Of a DNA stretch of 64,000 nucleotides, positions 1 through 11,064 are shown piece after piece. This DNA is from Astropecten irregularis (Eukaryota > Echinodermata > Asteroidea > Paxillosida > Astropectinidae). The DNA lies in contig OZ020258.1 in the NCBI GenBank assembly GCA_963971285.1, forward strand, positions 14,280,614 to 14,344,613. Reading direction: 5' to 3'. The translations under genes and the position numbers were made by a program. How positions within the stretch are numbered: the first letter of the stretch is position 1; each line of letters starts with the position of its first letter. Below the pieces are notes generated by a model. That model was not told the origin of the DNA. It made no database searches and saw nothing but the letters and a program-made list of their open reading frames with translations.

Positions 1-420
1 CGTTTTAATGATTGTACTCTTGTATATGTTTTTTTTTGCGCATGTTTTAACTTTAGTAATTTGAAGTGATTAACTAGTGCACTCCTCTTTGTGTTTTTGT
101 TAAAATAATTTTTAAATGTGGGAAATTGCATTTTTGTATAATACTCGTTTTAATGATTGTACTCTTTCTAATATATTTTTCTCATGTTTTAACTCTATTA
201 ATTAGACGGTGATTAGCTAGTGTGCTTGTTTTTTTTGTTTTTCATGTTTGAAAAAGTTTTAATGTCGTAAACTATTTTTTTGTATACTAGCCGTTTTTAT
301 TATGGTTGTCTTGTATTTCCTTATGTTTAATTCTAGGTGTTATCACTGTACAGCGCTCTGAAACTTCATGTGTTATTAGCGCTTTATAAATGTAATTAAG
401 TTAAGTTAAGTTAAGTTAAG
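1..420 (+). repeat. Tandem ~145-bp repeat with TTAAG tail (retroposon 3' end)
   Basis: A unit starting CGTTTTAATGATTGTACTC begins at 1, recurs at 146 and again, more diverged and shorter, near 292. The third unit leads into GCGCTTTATAAATGTAA and then five TTAAG pentamers (396-420). A unique end followed by a short simple repeat is typical of the 3' end of a non-LTR retroposon (LINE or SINE), with the internal units as a tandem array in its 3' UTR. No protein motif lies inside the window, so the body would be upstream. The family is not identified. Confidence 0.5.
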
Positions 421-760
421 AATACACAATTTAAAACATTTTGTCGGACAAAATGGCGGCAATTTGTCGGACCCATAGAGTTAAATAAAAGCTAGAGTGC
501 ACGCTTCGTATTCAATGTGCGCGCTCTTGGCACTCTGGCATGGACGCGCAGCCATTTTAGTTGGGGTGACTGAGCAACTGCAGTAGAGTCCAAAAACGCT
601 ACCCGGATGTTACTCGAAGAACTGCGCGCACTGTGCGTGACGCGACGTGTATTTTATGCACAGTGCTGTGCGCACGATCCGGGGTAAGAATGTGTACGCA
701 CAATTTGAAACGGGACGCGCGCGTTTGCCATTGTTTTCCTAGGCAATGGCGCTGGCCATG

Positions 761-950
761 TGTAATGTCTTGATGTTGCAATGATGGAGAGAGAGAGACA
801 GACAGAAATAACACTGCCTTTGTAACGTTGTTTAATAACTGTAATTACTGCACTGCAGCCATATTGTCAACAACCATTCCTATGGCTTGAGGGATAAACA
901 ACAGAGGGCGCTATTCATTCTGTCCATGGGAATAGTGTAGACATGTTACA
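761..950 (-). repeat. 3' LTR of the Gypsy element
   Basis: 190 bp, TGTAATGTCT to ATGTTACA, nearly identical to the other LTR. Differences include a (GA)n tract that is shorter or reads GACAGACAGA here, and one or two substitutions. High LTR similarity implies a fairly recent insertion. Confidence 0.88.
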
Positions 951-966
951 TCCCCTCTTCTTTAAA
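951..966 (-). other. Polypurine tract of the Gypsy element
   Basis: On the minus strand the bases next to the 3' LTR read TTTAAAGAAGAGGGGA, a purine run directly abutting the LTR start. This is where plus-strand DNA synthesis is primed in LTR retrotransposons. Its position fixes the reverse orientation of the element. Confidence 0.8.
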
Positions 967-1238
967 GATTTATAATGTAAATCAGAACAAAATGATTACT
1001 TAAAAAACTTTCTTTAAACAGTTCACTGAATGTCCATAATAATGATCCTGTTCCTGTAGTGGATGGGTTAAGTGTGAATTGTCCAAGGAATCCAAAGTGT
1101 CCATAGTTTACTGTCCTTTTTGAATACTATTTGTTTTGAGGGGTTTTTTTTTTGGTTTTTTTTTCTATTCCAAACAAATGTTCCTTTGCCACTGTATTAT
1201 CCGCGTGTTTGTCCTTATCGCGCATAATAACTCGTAGA

Positions 1239-4200
1239 TCACAAATCAAGTCTCTTGGGTCTTGTGATTCTCCTGCCTGACAGAGTTATAGTCGTTGCTC
1301 CTTGGGTGAGAGTTGGCGGTGGCTTGTCCGGAGGTTTGGGCTTTGTAGTGTAGGTGGGGGCTGTTGAGGAGGGTTTCAGCGGAGCTGGTCTCAGATGGAT
1401 TCTGTTTCGTCTGAGGCGGCTACCAGTGTCAGTTTCCACATTGTAGGATCGGGGGGTTGAGGATTTGCTCACGATCTTGCCTGGACTCCAAGATTTGCTG
1501 GTTGGATTCAGGATGTAGACAGGCTGGTCCTTCAGAAGGTCGCTGAGTGGAGTTGAATGCTTGTTGTAGTAGTACGCTTGTGATGTCTGGTCTGCATTAA
1601 GATGTTCTCGCACTTCATCACGGTTGGGTGGGGGACGGACTACTGAAGGTAGGGTTGTCTTGTATTTGCGTCCGTTTAATAGTTCAGTGGGGGACGGGAT
1701 ATCGGACTTCGGTGGAGTGGTGCGGAGACACAGGAGTGCTAGGTTGGGGTCGTCTCGTGAGTCTTGACATTTGGTGAGGATCCTCTTCACCGTTTGAATG
1801 TGTCGTTCGATGAATCCATGACCTCTCGGGTAGTGAGGTGAAGATGTCTGAATTTGAAATCCGTATTTCTGTGCCAGGGCTCGGAACTGCGACGAGGTGA
1901 ATTAGGTACCGTTGTCGCATATGATGACTTCTGGGATGCCCTGTTCTGCCAACAGCACTCTAGTGACTCTGCTAACAGTGCTGGCTGTAAGGTTGTCGAG
2001 CTTGCGGATGAATGGGAATTTGGAATAATAGTCCGCAAAGATCAGGTACCATACGCTGTTGTGGTGGAACAGGTCTGCTCCAATGGTGTGCCATGGACGG
2101 GGTGGTACCTTCATGGTGATCATTGGTTCTCGTCCTTGGGACTTCTGGTATTTCTGGCATGCTTTGCAACCTGCTACAATGTTCTCGACATCCTTGTAGA
2201 TTCCTGGCCAGTAGACGCTGAACTTTTCACGTAGTTTGCATTTTTCAATGCCCTGGTGACCGCTGTGGATCGGGCGCAGTATGTCCTGTCTCAGTGTGTT
2301 GGGAATGAGGATTCTACTCCCAACCAGAACTATGCCGTCTTCTATGGCTATGTCGTCTCTGACTGACCAGTATTGCCTGACTGGGCGTTGTACTTTCATT
2401 ATGCTGTCAGGCCATCCATCTGTGACTTGCTGGATCAGGAGTTGCAGGGTCATGTCTGCAACTGTCTCCTGTTGAATCTGCTCAAGCTTCGTAGTTGTCA
2501 CACTCACTAGGTTGTGTATGCGAACTTGCATCTCTGGGATTTCATGGCTTTCCAGAGGGGAGAGTCGTGACAGGGCGTCTGCAACAACCATCTCTTTTCC
2601 TGGCTTGTAATTGATCTGCATATCATATGGTTGTAGGCGCAAGAGGATACGTTGCAGTCTTGGTGGGGCATGCATCATGTTCTTCTTATGGATGTGTTGG
2701 AGTGGACGGTGATCACTTTCTACAGTGAATTTCCTGCCGTACAGGTAAGTATGAAACTGTTCACATCCATACAGGACTGCCAAAAGTTCTCGTTCAATGT
2801 TAGCATATCGCGTTTCTGCTGGCGTTAGAGCTTTTGATGCGAATGCTATTGGGCGGCCATTTTGAACAAGGGTGGCGCCCAGTCCTCTGGTTGATGCGTC
2901 AACCTGTAGTGTGACTGGTTGCTTCTGGTTGTAGTAGGCAAGTGAGGTTTCTGCTGCTATGGATGTTTTGATGAAGTTGAACACCTTCGTGTGTGAAGGA
3001 GACCAAGCATACTCGACATCCTCACGAAGTAGCTCCCGCAGCGGTGCTGTGTGTTCGGCTAGCTTTGGGATGAATGGTCCCATGTAGTTGATCAGGCCAA
3101 GGAAGGTGCGAAGTTGCTTTCTTTTGCCTCGGGGTTGCATTTCTTCGATCGCTTTCACCTTGTCTGGATTGGGCCTCACTCCTTCAGGTGAGTACAGTAG
3201 GCCGAAGAAACTGCATTCCGTTGTTTTGATTACACACTTGTCAACATTCAGCTTGATACCTGCTCGTCTTCTGCGTTCCATCGCCTCATGCAGGTGTATG
3301 TCGTGATCGTGGTCGCTCGTGCCATACACTTGGATATCATCTGCTATACCCACGGCGCCTGCACAGCCGCGGTATGTTTCGTCAATCTTCTGCTGAAACA
3401 CATCTTGGCTCATTCGTAGGCCAAAAGACATTCTCAGGAATCTGTACCGGCCAAATGGAGTGTTAAATGTTGTGAGGTATGTTGATTCCTCATCAAGCAG
3501 GACATTCCAATAGCCGTTCTTGGCATCGAGCTTACTGAACATCGTTGCACCGGCCAGTTTGGGTGTGATTTCTTCCAACGTTGGCACGGGGTAGTGGTTT
3601 CTCTTGATGGCTTTGTTCAGGTCTTTGGGGTCAAGACACAGACGTAGTCTTCCGTTCTTCTTCTCTCGTATGACTAGCGAGTTTACCCAGTCTGTGGGTC
3701 TGGAAACCTTCGCAATGATATATTTGGTTTCCATCTCGTCTAGCTCTTTCTTGAGACGTTCCTTGATCTCCAAGGAGACTCTCCGTGGTGGGTGTATCAC
3801 CAGTTGTGCTTCAGGGTCAAGTGTGATGCGGTATTCAAAGTTTTCGAAGCAACCAACGATTCCCTCGAAGCAGTCTGGGTACATCTCGATAAGTTCAGCT
3901 TTGCTGCTGATATTTGGTCGTTCATTCAACGGTACACTGCTGTGAATGTATTTTGGAGATCGGTTGGCATGTTGTGCATCAGGGGGTTTCTCTATTGGAT
4001 CAGCAAAGTGGACCCGTTCCTCTGGCTTTGTGCAGGACTTCTCCTTTCGGTGTTGGTTCGGGCCACTTTTCAGCTCTTCTGTGTTGGTCTCCCCCTGTTG
4101 CTTTGTTTCCACTGCACAGTGTAGTGCTAACAGGTTCAGAGCTTGGCATGCCTTCAGGCCAATGATAGCTGGACCTGGTGTATCGGTGACGTAGAAAACA

Positions 4201-5378
4201 CAGTTGTGTTTTGAGTCTTTGTATGTGCATGGAATCTTCACTGTGCCCATCTGCTTGATTTTGGATCCACCATATGCGGTGAGTAGCATGCTACTGTTTT
4301 GGAGAGTGTCGGGCTTTGGATTGCCATCAATGTCCAGTTTCTCTGGGAAGATGATGCGAAAAAGGTGGACCGGCAACAAGTTACTTTGTGCACCGGTGTC
4401 AACTTTGCATCGTAGCATTATTGGTCGCCTGCCTTTCTGGTTTATGCGTAACTTAGCATAAACTTCTTCTCTGGTGTCGTCGGTGGAGCCAATACTGCTG
4501 ACCTCGATGGTGCCGATCGTGAGAAATTCATCATCGGCTTCATCCTCATCGATGTGGTGTACCCGTCTACGAGGTGATTTCGAACGGGATTGGGGCTTTG
4601 GGGGCTTGCCCGATCTGCACATTGACTTCCAGTGGTTTTCCTTTCCACACGTTTGGCATGTGGTGCCGTAGGCAGGGCAGTTGCTCCGTGGCAGAAATTG
4701 ATGCACTCTACCGCAGTTGTAGCATGAGCGCTGCTGTCACCTCTTGTCAGGTTGTTTCGACGTGGTAGCACTGATGGATTTCCCTGCAGAGCCATTGGTT
4801 GAAGTGGGAATATGGCCTTTTTCTGGGAGTGACCTGAGCTGGTTTGCGGTTGCCTCGTGACTGCGGGCAACATCTATGGCAACCTTCAGTGTTAAGGTTT
4901 CATCTCTACCAATTAACACTTTCTGCACATCTTTGTGGGCTGATCCCCATATCAGCTGGTCAACCAGGCGATCTTCCATTTCTTTCTCATCTCGGTATTT
5001 GCATTTGACTGCAATGGCCTTCATCTTTGTCACAAAATCATAAGATGTTTTTTAATCTGTAGTCTGCCTCATGTCTTGCAGCTTGTATCGGTATATGCAA
5101 TGATTTGATCTTGGCTCTAGATGTTGTTGGAAGCGGGACATGAGTATCTCTGGCTTCTTCTTGTCCCCTTCATCATCAAAGTTCCAGCTATTGTATTTAT
5201 CTAGGCCTTGTTCTCCAACCCATAGCAGGAGGTAATTTGCTTTTTTCTCATCGCTGGCAGATTTGAGAACGCTAGTAAACATAAGTTCACACTTCTGTTT
5301 GAATCGAGCGAAAGCTGTGACAATGTCTTCTGCCTCCCAGTCCATTTGAGGGGCTGAAACTGCTGCGCTGAACGCCAT
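1239..5378 (-). pseudogene. gag-pol: Gypsy gag-pol polyprotein, three in-frame stops
   Basis: One minus-strand frame runs from an ATG at 5378 to a stop at 1239, about 1380 codons, broken only by stops at 5052-5054, 4737-4739 and 1902-1904 and by no frameshift. In order: a capsid-like helical gag; a cysteine-rich knuckle region (SCYNCG, then TCQTCGKENHWKSMC) near 4725-4615; an aspartic protease with VDTGAQ (~4400); RT with KNGRLRLCLDPKDLNKA and a variant active site GIADDIQVYG (~3347); RNase H with QVDAST (~2895); integrase with an HHCC zinc region (~2265-2160), FADYYSKF and CDNGT (~1915). The third stop lies just after CDNGT, within the integrase core, so the last catalytic glutamate (FIERHIQ) is downstream of it. 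A GPY/F-like tail follows. The 213-bp leader between LTR and gag is non-coding. Confidence 0.93.
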
Positions 5379-5578
5379 CGTATATAATGCGTGTATTCTG
5401 AGCGGTAATGGTCGTTATGCTATCTATGCTATACGTGCATACATGTGGAACACTATGCTGGTCGGAACTGACTATTCGACCGTATATAGGCTGCAATTTT
5501 GTCTCATAAATCGACAGAAAAATCAAGGTTCCACTTACTTTCTGGCGCTGATTTGGTGCTCACAATTGTGACTAGTTT

Positions 5579-5591
5579 ACCGCTGCCACCA
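5579..5591 (-). other. Primer-binding site, tRNA-Leu type
   Basis: The minus strand immediately inside the 5' LTR reads TGGTGGCAGCGGT. Thirteen bases are complementary to a 3' end ACCGCTGCCACCA, which fits the 3' terminus of eukaryotic tRNA-Leu isoacceptors. The match is from memory of tRNA-Leu termini and was not tested against this organism's tRNAs. Confidence 0.7.
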
Positions 5592-6891
5592 TGTAATGTC
5601 TTGATGTTGCAATGATGGAGAGAGAGAGAGAGACAGAAATAACACTGCCTTTGTAACGTTGTTTAATAACTGTAATTACTGCACTGCAGCCATATTGTCA
5701 ACAACCATTTCTATGGCTTGAGGGATAAACAACAGAGGGCGCTATTCATTCTGTCCACGGGAATAGTGTAGACTAGTCTTGTTCAAGACGGTATTACGTA
5801 GTTGTACCTGGCCAACAGATCGCACGTACGTGTACGTGTTAACACAACAAACGACCCGAAATAACGTCTACGCCACACACACAAGCCTGTAATACCGTCT
5901 TGTCCATTTACTCCAAACTGCCCGGAGAATTCCGGGCAATAATCCCCCGCGAAGTCGGTGCATCATGACGTAGCCTTATTTGCATTAATATATTTAGAAA
6001 ATTTGCATGGAGATGAAGTCTAGTACCGCAACGACGTCGCAAGCATTATATACAGTACGCATACAGGTGTATTTACAGTACTTGTAAATTACATGTGCCG
6101 TATGTAGGCCTTCATTGATATCGTACCATGGCTGCTGACGGATCGTATTGAATTTGGAGGCCTTGGATTTTGCAACACAAATGTCGGGGATTCGAGAGTT
6201 TTCCGGAGAACAACAAGGCTCTTAGACAACTTGGAAATGGAATAAATTTACTAACCGTGCCCCTCGAAATCATTCCGTGTCTTCATGGAGCCCGGGAACA
6301 GACTCCATGGTATCATTATTCAGTGAAATTATTTTATTCATCCCTTCATTCATTCATTTATTTTGGCAACATACAAAAGTACTGTACACATGAAATACAC
6401 AATAAATAACGAATAACAAAAGCCCGAGGATAACCCAAAAAGCTGTAAAATACGGCTTATTCATATCCTACAATTTCTCGAAATCTTTTTGTGCCGCATG
6501 ACAGTTGATCGAAGTATAATCAAGCCATGGTTTTGGTAATGACCATGGAGCTATCTGTTGTTATTGCTCCATGGCAATAACGGTTGCGGCTGAGTTTCAA
6601 ACGACCGTCATTACGTGATATGCACACGGTATCACGCCATACCACGTGCGTGGATTGGACGCTGACCAAAACAGCGCATTGCACCCCGTTGTTGACCTCA
6701 ATGAATATGCAATTTTTGCCCACAGAGGTCACGCTCAGTCTTTGTCACGTGACACCAGAGCAAACCAACAAGACGTTATTTTTCGTAGGTCGGTGGAATG
6801 TTCCACTTAGTTTGCGTGTGGGTGGGTAATTGTTTGGAGGGGCTCGCGCATAAATAACGTCTTGGACAAGACTAAGTGTAGACATGTAACA
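5592..6891 (-). repeat. 5' LTR of the Gypsy element, interrupted
   Basis: The LTR runs 5592-5773, is broken by a 1.1-kb DNA element, and resumes after the duplicated AGTGTAGAC with ATGTAACA (6884-6891). Once the insert and one copy of its target duplication are removed, the length equals the intact 190-bp LTR. The insertion falls close to the outer edge of the LTR. Confidence 0.87.
5774..6874. mobile_element. MULE-like non-autonomous DNA element (1.1 kb)
   Basis: Begins TAGTCTTGTTCAAGACG and ends with the inverted counterpart, differing at one of 17 bases. It is flanked by a perfect 9-bp duplication AGTGTAGAC (5765-5773 and 6875-6883). A 9-bp duplication fits Mutator-like elements best; hAT (8 bp) is the alternative. 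No transposase is visible, and the ORF at 6170-6409 has no recognisable motif. Confidence 0.7.
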
Positions 6892-6956
6892 CCATGGTTC
6901 GAGCATCACGCGCAGAGTGCACACTCTAGTTTTTTATTTAACTCTATGGTCGGACC

Positions 6957-7585
6957 TTAAATAACGCGTTGTGATTGGTCAATCTGTCATGGGCGTGGCC
7001 TACTGGATCAGTGTATTACTGACTTCTGTAGACATCTTCTTACGTGATCTTTCTCTTTCACTAAGACCCTATCTCCCATGCCATTTAGACAGCATTTTGC
7101 CATCATCAATTATCATTCCACTGAAAGTTGCCGGGGTTAACAATGTGATAAATAAGCGGGTATATACAAATGATTATTTCCCTTATTATAGGTTTCCCTG
7201 GTAATTTTCGGCAAATGAGCAAACAATTTAAACGTTGCGTCATTCCATTTCGCGTGAAACTGCAAGGCACCTCTAAATAGTCATTCGATTTCATTCATGT
7301 GCAAGCAAATGTAATCAAGCGTCAGGCGATTTAATCGAATCGCCTTTCAATTTAAAATTCCATTCGAACGGCATTCAAATTAGCAACGGCTTTTGGTAGC
7401 GTGCTAAATTGAATGCCGATTTTGAATGGCTAAACTGAACGGCTGTTGAATTTAATTGAATGCAAAAAATGCTTTATAAAAACGGATGCATCAAAGTGAA
7501 ATCGAGTGATGTTTCAACTGAGGAAGCAAAATCACGTGAACACGAATGCGTGAAAATGAAATTGGCCACTCATTTGCCGCAAATG
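6957..7585. other. No gene seen
   Basis: AT-rich sequence with no convincing ORF. It contains a short palindrome GGCGATTTAATCGAATCGCC at about 7325-7345 and several dispersed ATTCGAA/TTCAAT words. The Penelope-like fragment starts at the right edge. Confidence 0.5.
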
Positions 7586-8480
7586 ACCGGAATGGGGGTA
7601 GGAATGGGATTAACAGTGAAGGTAATTAGGGGATTAGGGGAAAAGGGAAGAAGGAGAAAAGGAGAAAACAAAATAATTATCTGTTATAATGGAGGAGATG
7701 GAATACTGTTAACAATTTATTGCCCTTAATGTACATGTAGATAAGTACAAGACATTTATGTTAGTCATTTCCTTCCTGGGTGTTAAGGCAATGTGGGTGA
7801 ACAGTACGTAAGATGTTCATCCATACTTTCTCCCTGCTGAGCCTAACCAAGTTTTGAGGTGGCCAAGGGATTGAATGCCCTGTAAGATCATATCAGAAAT
7901 TGTGTGGTAAGGGAGATATTCCCTTTGGTCTTAAAATTATGGAAGGAGTCATTGCCTGTGAAATAATCAGACTCATGAATATGGTCTTGGCAGACTACGC
8001 ACCTCGAATAACCTGTACATTTGGATGTACCATGCTAGGTGGGGGAAGAAACATCATTAGTGGTTGGGATCTCAGCCCTGACAATCAAATCTCGGAGGTT
8101 GGGGTGACGTCTGTAGGCCAATATGGCGTGTTCTGTGTGGCATCCCTCTCTAATCCCGTTAGATATCATAATCCTTTATGATAGCCATCACATCCTGCTT
8201 ACCTCGGACCGTCTCCTCAGGGCCATCCCCGAAAACCCCATCTTGGCCTACAGACGTTCCCGCAACCTCCGAGATTTGATTGTCAGGGCTGAGATCACAC
8301 CCGCTAATGATGTTTCTTCCCCCACCCAGCAGGTACCCTCTACCCCCTCTCCCTGCTTTTTGGACATTGCACCTTCCCTTCTCCCCTGATCCCCTTATTA
8401 CCTTCATTGTTAATTCCAGCTCACCTACCCCCTTCTTCACCTCTCCATTGTCCACCTCTAATCCTACCCCCTCCTTTGTC
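7586..8480 (+). mobile_element. Penelope-like retroelement fragment, folded back
   Basis: On the plus strand 8190-8300 encodes SDRLLRAIPENP and LAYRRSRNLRDLIVRAE, the RT/endonuclease linker region typical of Penelope-like and related GIY-YIG retroelements. The GIY-YIG domain itself is missing. 8036-8150 is a diverged inverted copy of about 8230-8335, and 7586-7680 an inverted copy of about 8365-8475, so the fragment forms a large foldback whose left arm has gained about 350 bp. Inverted, 5'-truncated pairs are a known outcome of Penelope retrotransposition. The family call rests on one conserved block. Confidence 0.6.
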
Positions 8481-8550
8481 ACGTGCTTTCCCGTGCGTTA
8501 AATTGTATCTTGATTTATATGTTTGACCTATATGTTTGTCTTGTCACTTT

Positions 8551-8590
8551 GCCTTCGATGAAGATCCTGCTAGGATCGAAACGGGTCAGG
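8551..8590 (+). other. Hammerhead-like hairpin at the Penelope-like 3' side
   Basis: The stretch has CGATGA, a perfect 5-bp stem GATCC/GGATC with loop TGCTA, then GAAAC, in the order of a hammerhead core (CUGAUGA, stem II, GAAAC). Penelope-like elements are known to carry hammerhead motifs. The first core bases differ from the consensus, so this may be a decayed ribozyme or only a conserved 3' UTR hairpin. Confidence 0.3.
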
Positions 8591-8599
8591 CCCTTCCAA

Positions 8600-9086
8600 C
8601 TCTAAGCACTTTTAATTCATTGAATTAATTGCAATTTGATTATTGTGTACAATGTAAAAAATACGTTGCACAGGCCTATTATAATTAGGTATTTCAAACT
8701 ATACTGTAGTAATGGAAACAACAAGAACATGGTATTTCTAAGGTTATATTTGATTAAAAACATCATAAAATAATAATGTACAATTGCGCTTTCTTCAAAT
8801 ACATAAATACAAATGAATTTGACATAAGTAGGCCTACGGAATAAATTCACCCCGTACAATATCAACCGTACCCAGAATGTGCGTCATAAATATGTAGTTT
8901 TACAATGGAGTGAAGTACGTTATACCGACATATAGTTTTCAAGTTCATGGAGAAATACGCGAAGGGACTTCTTCATTTCACTCTGGTATTGAGAAGTCAG
9001 CGGTCTGATATCATCCAAATGATCAGAATCAGATTTCTCAAGCATGAGAAAAACTCGCAAGCCTTGCGAAATTGTTTTAAGCATCG
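8600..9086. other. No gene seen
   Basis: AT-rich unique-looking sequence between the Penelope-like fragment and the segmental duplication. No ORF with recognisable content and no paired termini were found. Confidence 0.5.
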
Positions 9087-9603
9087 TGAGAAAAAGCCTT
9101 AAGTCTACTTCCTGTTCCCACTTGGTCTTCTTTCAACACCGCGGAACGTGTAGTCGTTGTGAATGACTTGTAGAGTGTCACACATCGAGGGCAATATGCA
9201 TGCTAACCTTTGACCCAACATGATGCGATAAGAGCAGTGACGTATATTTTAGGATTATATTTTTATTATTAGGAAATGAGTAATCGATTTCCTCAATTGA
9301 TTTCTCACGAGGGTATTTCCCGAAATTTCCCACCACGTCATCTGTATAAATAACAATGAACCTTTCCGGTCTGTCAATCAAACTGTGTGCATTAACCAAT
9401 TGGAGGACACCTGTTAGTCAGGTGACCACGAAAGCCTCGGTACGTCTAACTCGGTTACATGCTGTATGTAAAACACACACGTTGCAAACTGAGAAGGAAC
9501 AGTCCGTCAATGTAGGAGTTTCACTGCCGGAAAATTTGCCTGATATTGTGTCAAAGTATTCAACAATATTTTGCAAGAGACCCTGACTGCGTGAAAAGTA
9601 AGT
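9087..9603 (+). promoter_or_regulatory. Promoter-like block with TATA box and first-exon donor (copy 1)
   Basis: TATAAATA lies at 9345-9352. About 250 bp downstream is a good splice donor, GAAAA followed by gtaagtgt, at 9598. Just upstream of the TATA box are two NF-kB-like words (GGTATTTCCC and GAAATTTCCC) and a TGACGT CRE-like word. The 9378-9597 stretch would be a non-coding first exon. The block is conserved in copy 2, and the first downstream acceptor leading into an ORF is that of the IFIT-like gene (25669). Use as an upstream promoter of that gene is inference. Confidence 0.4.
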
Positions 9604-9639
9604 GTAACCACAGAATTTACAATGAATTTTTGGAGAAAA

Positions 9640-9865
9640 TGGTGGTTTTACTTTTTATCTTTTAAAGATTAAAAATAAAACATAAAAGACTTAAAAAATA
9701 CTGTGGCCGTTTTTCACTGTTTTCTCAAAAAGTGGGCACCGTATGTGACTACAATTTTTACAGATGACTGTTAGTGCATCTTCCTTGATATTTTTGCCCA
9801 TGAATCTGTATTTCTTTGACAAAAAAACAAAGTCTGAAATTACCTTTAATATTGACGGTAGAGTA
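9640..9865 (+). mobile_element. Truncated copy of the TTAA-flanked MITE
   Basis: Shares the interior of the MITEs at 11065 and 14742 (ACTGTGGCCGTTTTTCAC, CTCAAAAAGTGGGCACCG, and a right end ending ACCTTTAA) but lacks their left terminus. It is absent from the matching position in copy 2 (about 17840-17915), so it arrived after the duplication or was lost there. Confidence 0.6.
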
Positions 9866-9949
9866 GACGGTAGAGTCCAAGTATATTTAGGCCAATGTTA
9901 GTCTTTGCGATAAGTGCAAAATACGGGCATGAATTGATTAATTATAATG

Positions 9950-10744
9950 ATAAAAACGTTGGGCAAAAAAATTCCCAACTTATTGCCCAACGTTGGTACA
10001 ATAGTCAACATGTACATCTATCGGGCAATAATTACCCAACGGTCATTGGACACTGACATTACTCGATAATTAAGCAAACGAATTACCCGAAAGTTGGTCA
10101 TTCAGTATTTACCAAACTTTCGTTTGAAAACCTCTGCACAATAGTTGGGAACTATCTATGAAATAATTGGGCAACTGCGTATCGGTTTCTGACCAATTGT
10201 TGTAAATTACCGTTCATTGTCATAAAACGTTGGGCAATAGTTGGGACTAAATCTAACCATACAGGGTGTCCCAGAAAAAAACGCAACACGTTGTCGGGAA
10301 CCATTATGTTAAAATTAACTTCAAGATTTAGTTATATGATACAACCATATCTTGGCTATCACCATTTATAATTTAAGCAAAATCGGGCTGAAATTGGCAA
10401 ACATTTGACCAATTGAAAGAGTACTCTTTAAAAACAAATTTGCAGTATTCCAGAATAAGTGGTCAACGCACACATAGTGTGTATTGAAAGAAATATGGAA
10501 ATCGGGTTTTGAGGGAGGGTAATTCAGTCTTAGTTTTTTTTCCCTCAATTTTAGTTCAATTTTGCTGATATTTGGAAAAAACGTTGGAAAATAAAAAACC
10601 CAAGTATCCAACAGTTTATGAACAGCCAAATGATGGGTAGAATGGGAACATGTATTTCCAATCTTGAGGGACAGTAGGATTGGCACCACAACCTATTTGA
10701 GAATGAAGTTTACAATGCAGAGTTACTTTGCCCAGCATTTTGTA
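9950..10744. mobile_element. Insertion relative to copy 2, containing two repeat types
   Basis: Copy 2 runs straight across this point (18020-18029), so about 795 bp is extra here. 9950-10260 is rich in the word GCCCAACG/CGTTGGGC in both orientations. At 10261 it changes to ACAGGGTGTCCCAGAAAA, a terminus-like sequence seen in mariner-type elements. The minus-strand ORF at 10366-10689 is plausible transposon-derived sequence but has no motif I can name. Exact ends and superfamily are unresolved. Confidence 0.45.
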
Positions 10745-11064
10745 CAGTTTAAAGGCATGAAATAAGTTCGGCACTGGGCATATACTGAATATTTTTCAAA
10801 GGTGAAGCTGATTCATACAGCATGTTCTTTAACAACGGTTGCCGGGCTAAGAAACGCATTCACCCTAGCAACGAGCCATTAACGATAGGCCTATATGTTT
10901 TAGCTTCAAAACTATCTAAAGACATTGTTAAGAAGTGTTTGGGAAAATTGTGATGATGCCATTTCCCCCAGACTTTGTACGCGTCTTTTTATAGTGTAGC
11001 AATTTGTTAATGTTTTTACACTCGAACAAATTAAAATCATGAAATCCATTGAAATAACCATTAA

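Larger units (their letters stand above)
761..6891 (-). mobile_element. Ty3/Gypsy LTR retrotransposon
   Basis: A full-length element in reverse orientation. Its 190-bp LTRs (761-950, and 5592-5773 continuing at 6884-6891) start TGTAATGTCT and end in ACA. The outer flanks carry a 5-bp target duplication, CCATG (756-760 and 6892-6896). A primer-binding site abuts the 5' LTR and a polypurine tract abuts the 3' LTR. The interior carries one gag-pol reading frame in the order protease, RT, RNase H, integrase, which is the Ty3/Gypsy order. No env-like ORF or chromodomain is seen. Three in-frame stops, and a transposon inside the 5' LTR, make this copy inactive. Confidence 0.93.
474..6948. mobile_element. 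hAT-type MITE, split by a Gypsy insertion
   Basis: The left end CATAGAGTTAAATAAAA starts at 474 and its inverted counterpart ends at 6948. Both ends are flanked by the same 8 bp, GTCGGACC (466-473 and 6949-6956). An 8-bp target duplication and a CA start fit the hAT superfamily. With the Gypsy insertion removed, the element would be only about 345 bp and non-coding, hence a MITE. A second, right-truncated copy of its left ~245 bp lies at 42204-42447, which confirms that 474-755 is a repeat unit. The hAT assignment rests on duplication length and terminus only. Confidence 0.75.

Noticed and set aside
1854-2234. Plus-strand ORF of 126 codons
   Set aside because: Antisense shadow of the Gypsy integrase, as are the other plus-strand ORFs between 2281 and 4768.
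4737-4739. Programmed readthrough of a stop between gag and the zinc knuckle
   Set aside because: Stop readthrough is known in some retroelements, but two other stops exist in the same frame and this one lies inside gag, so random mutation is simpler.
9345-9352. Interferon-stimulated response element near the TATA box
   Set aside because: TTTC words occur but not in the spacing of a true ISRE (GAAANNGAAA); only NF-kB-like words are reported.
9356-9586. Short ORF at the promoter-like block
   Set aside because: The ORF is not kept in the duplicate at 17.5 kb, while the splice donor is; a non-coding exon is likelier.
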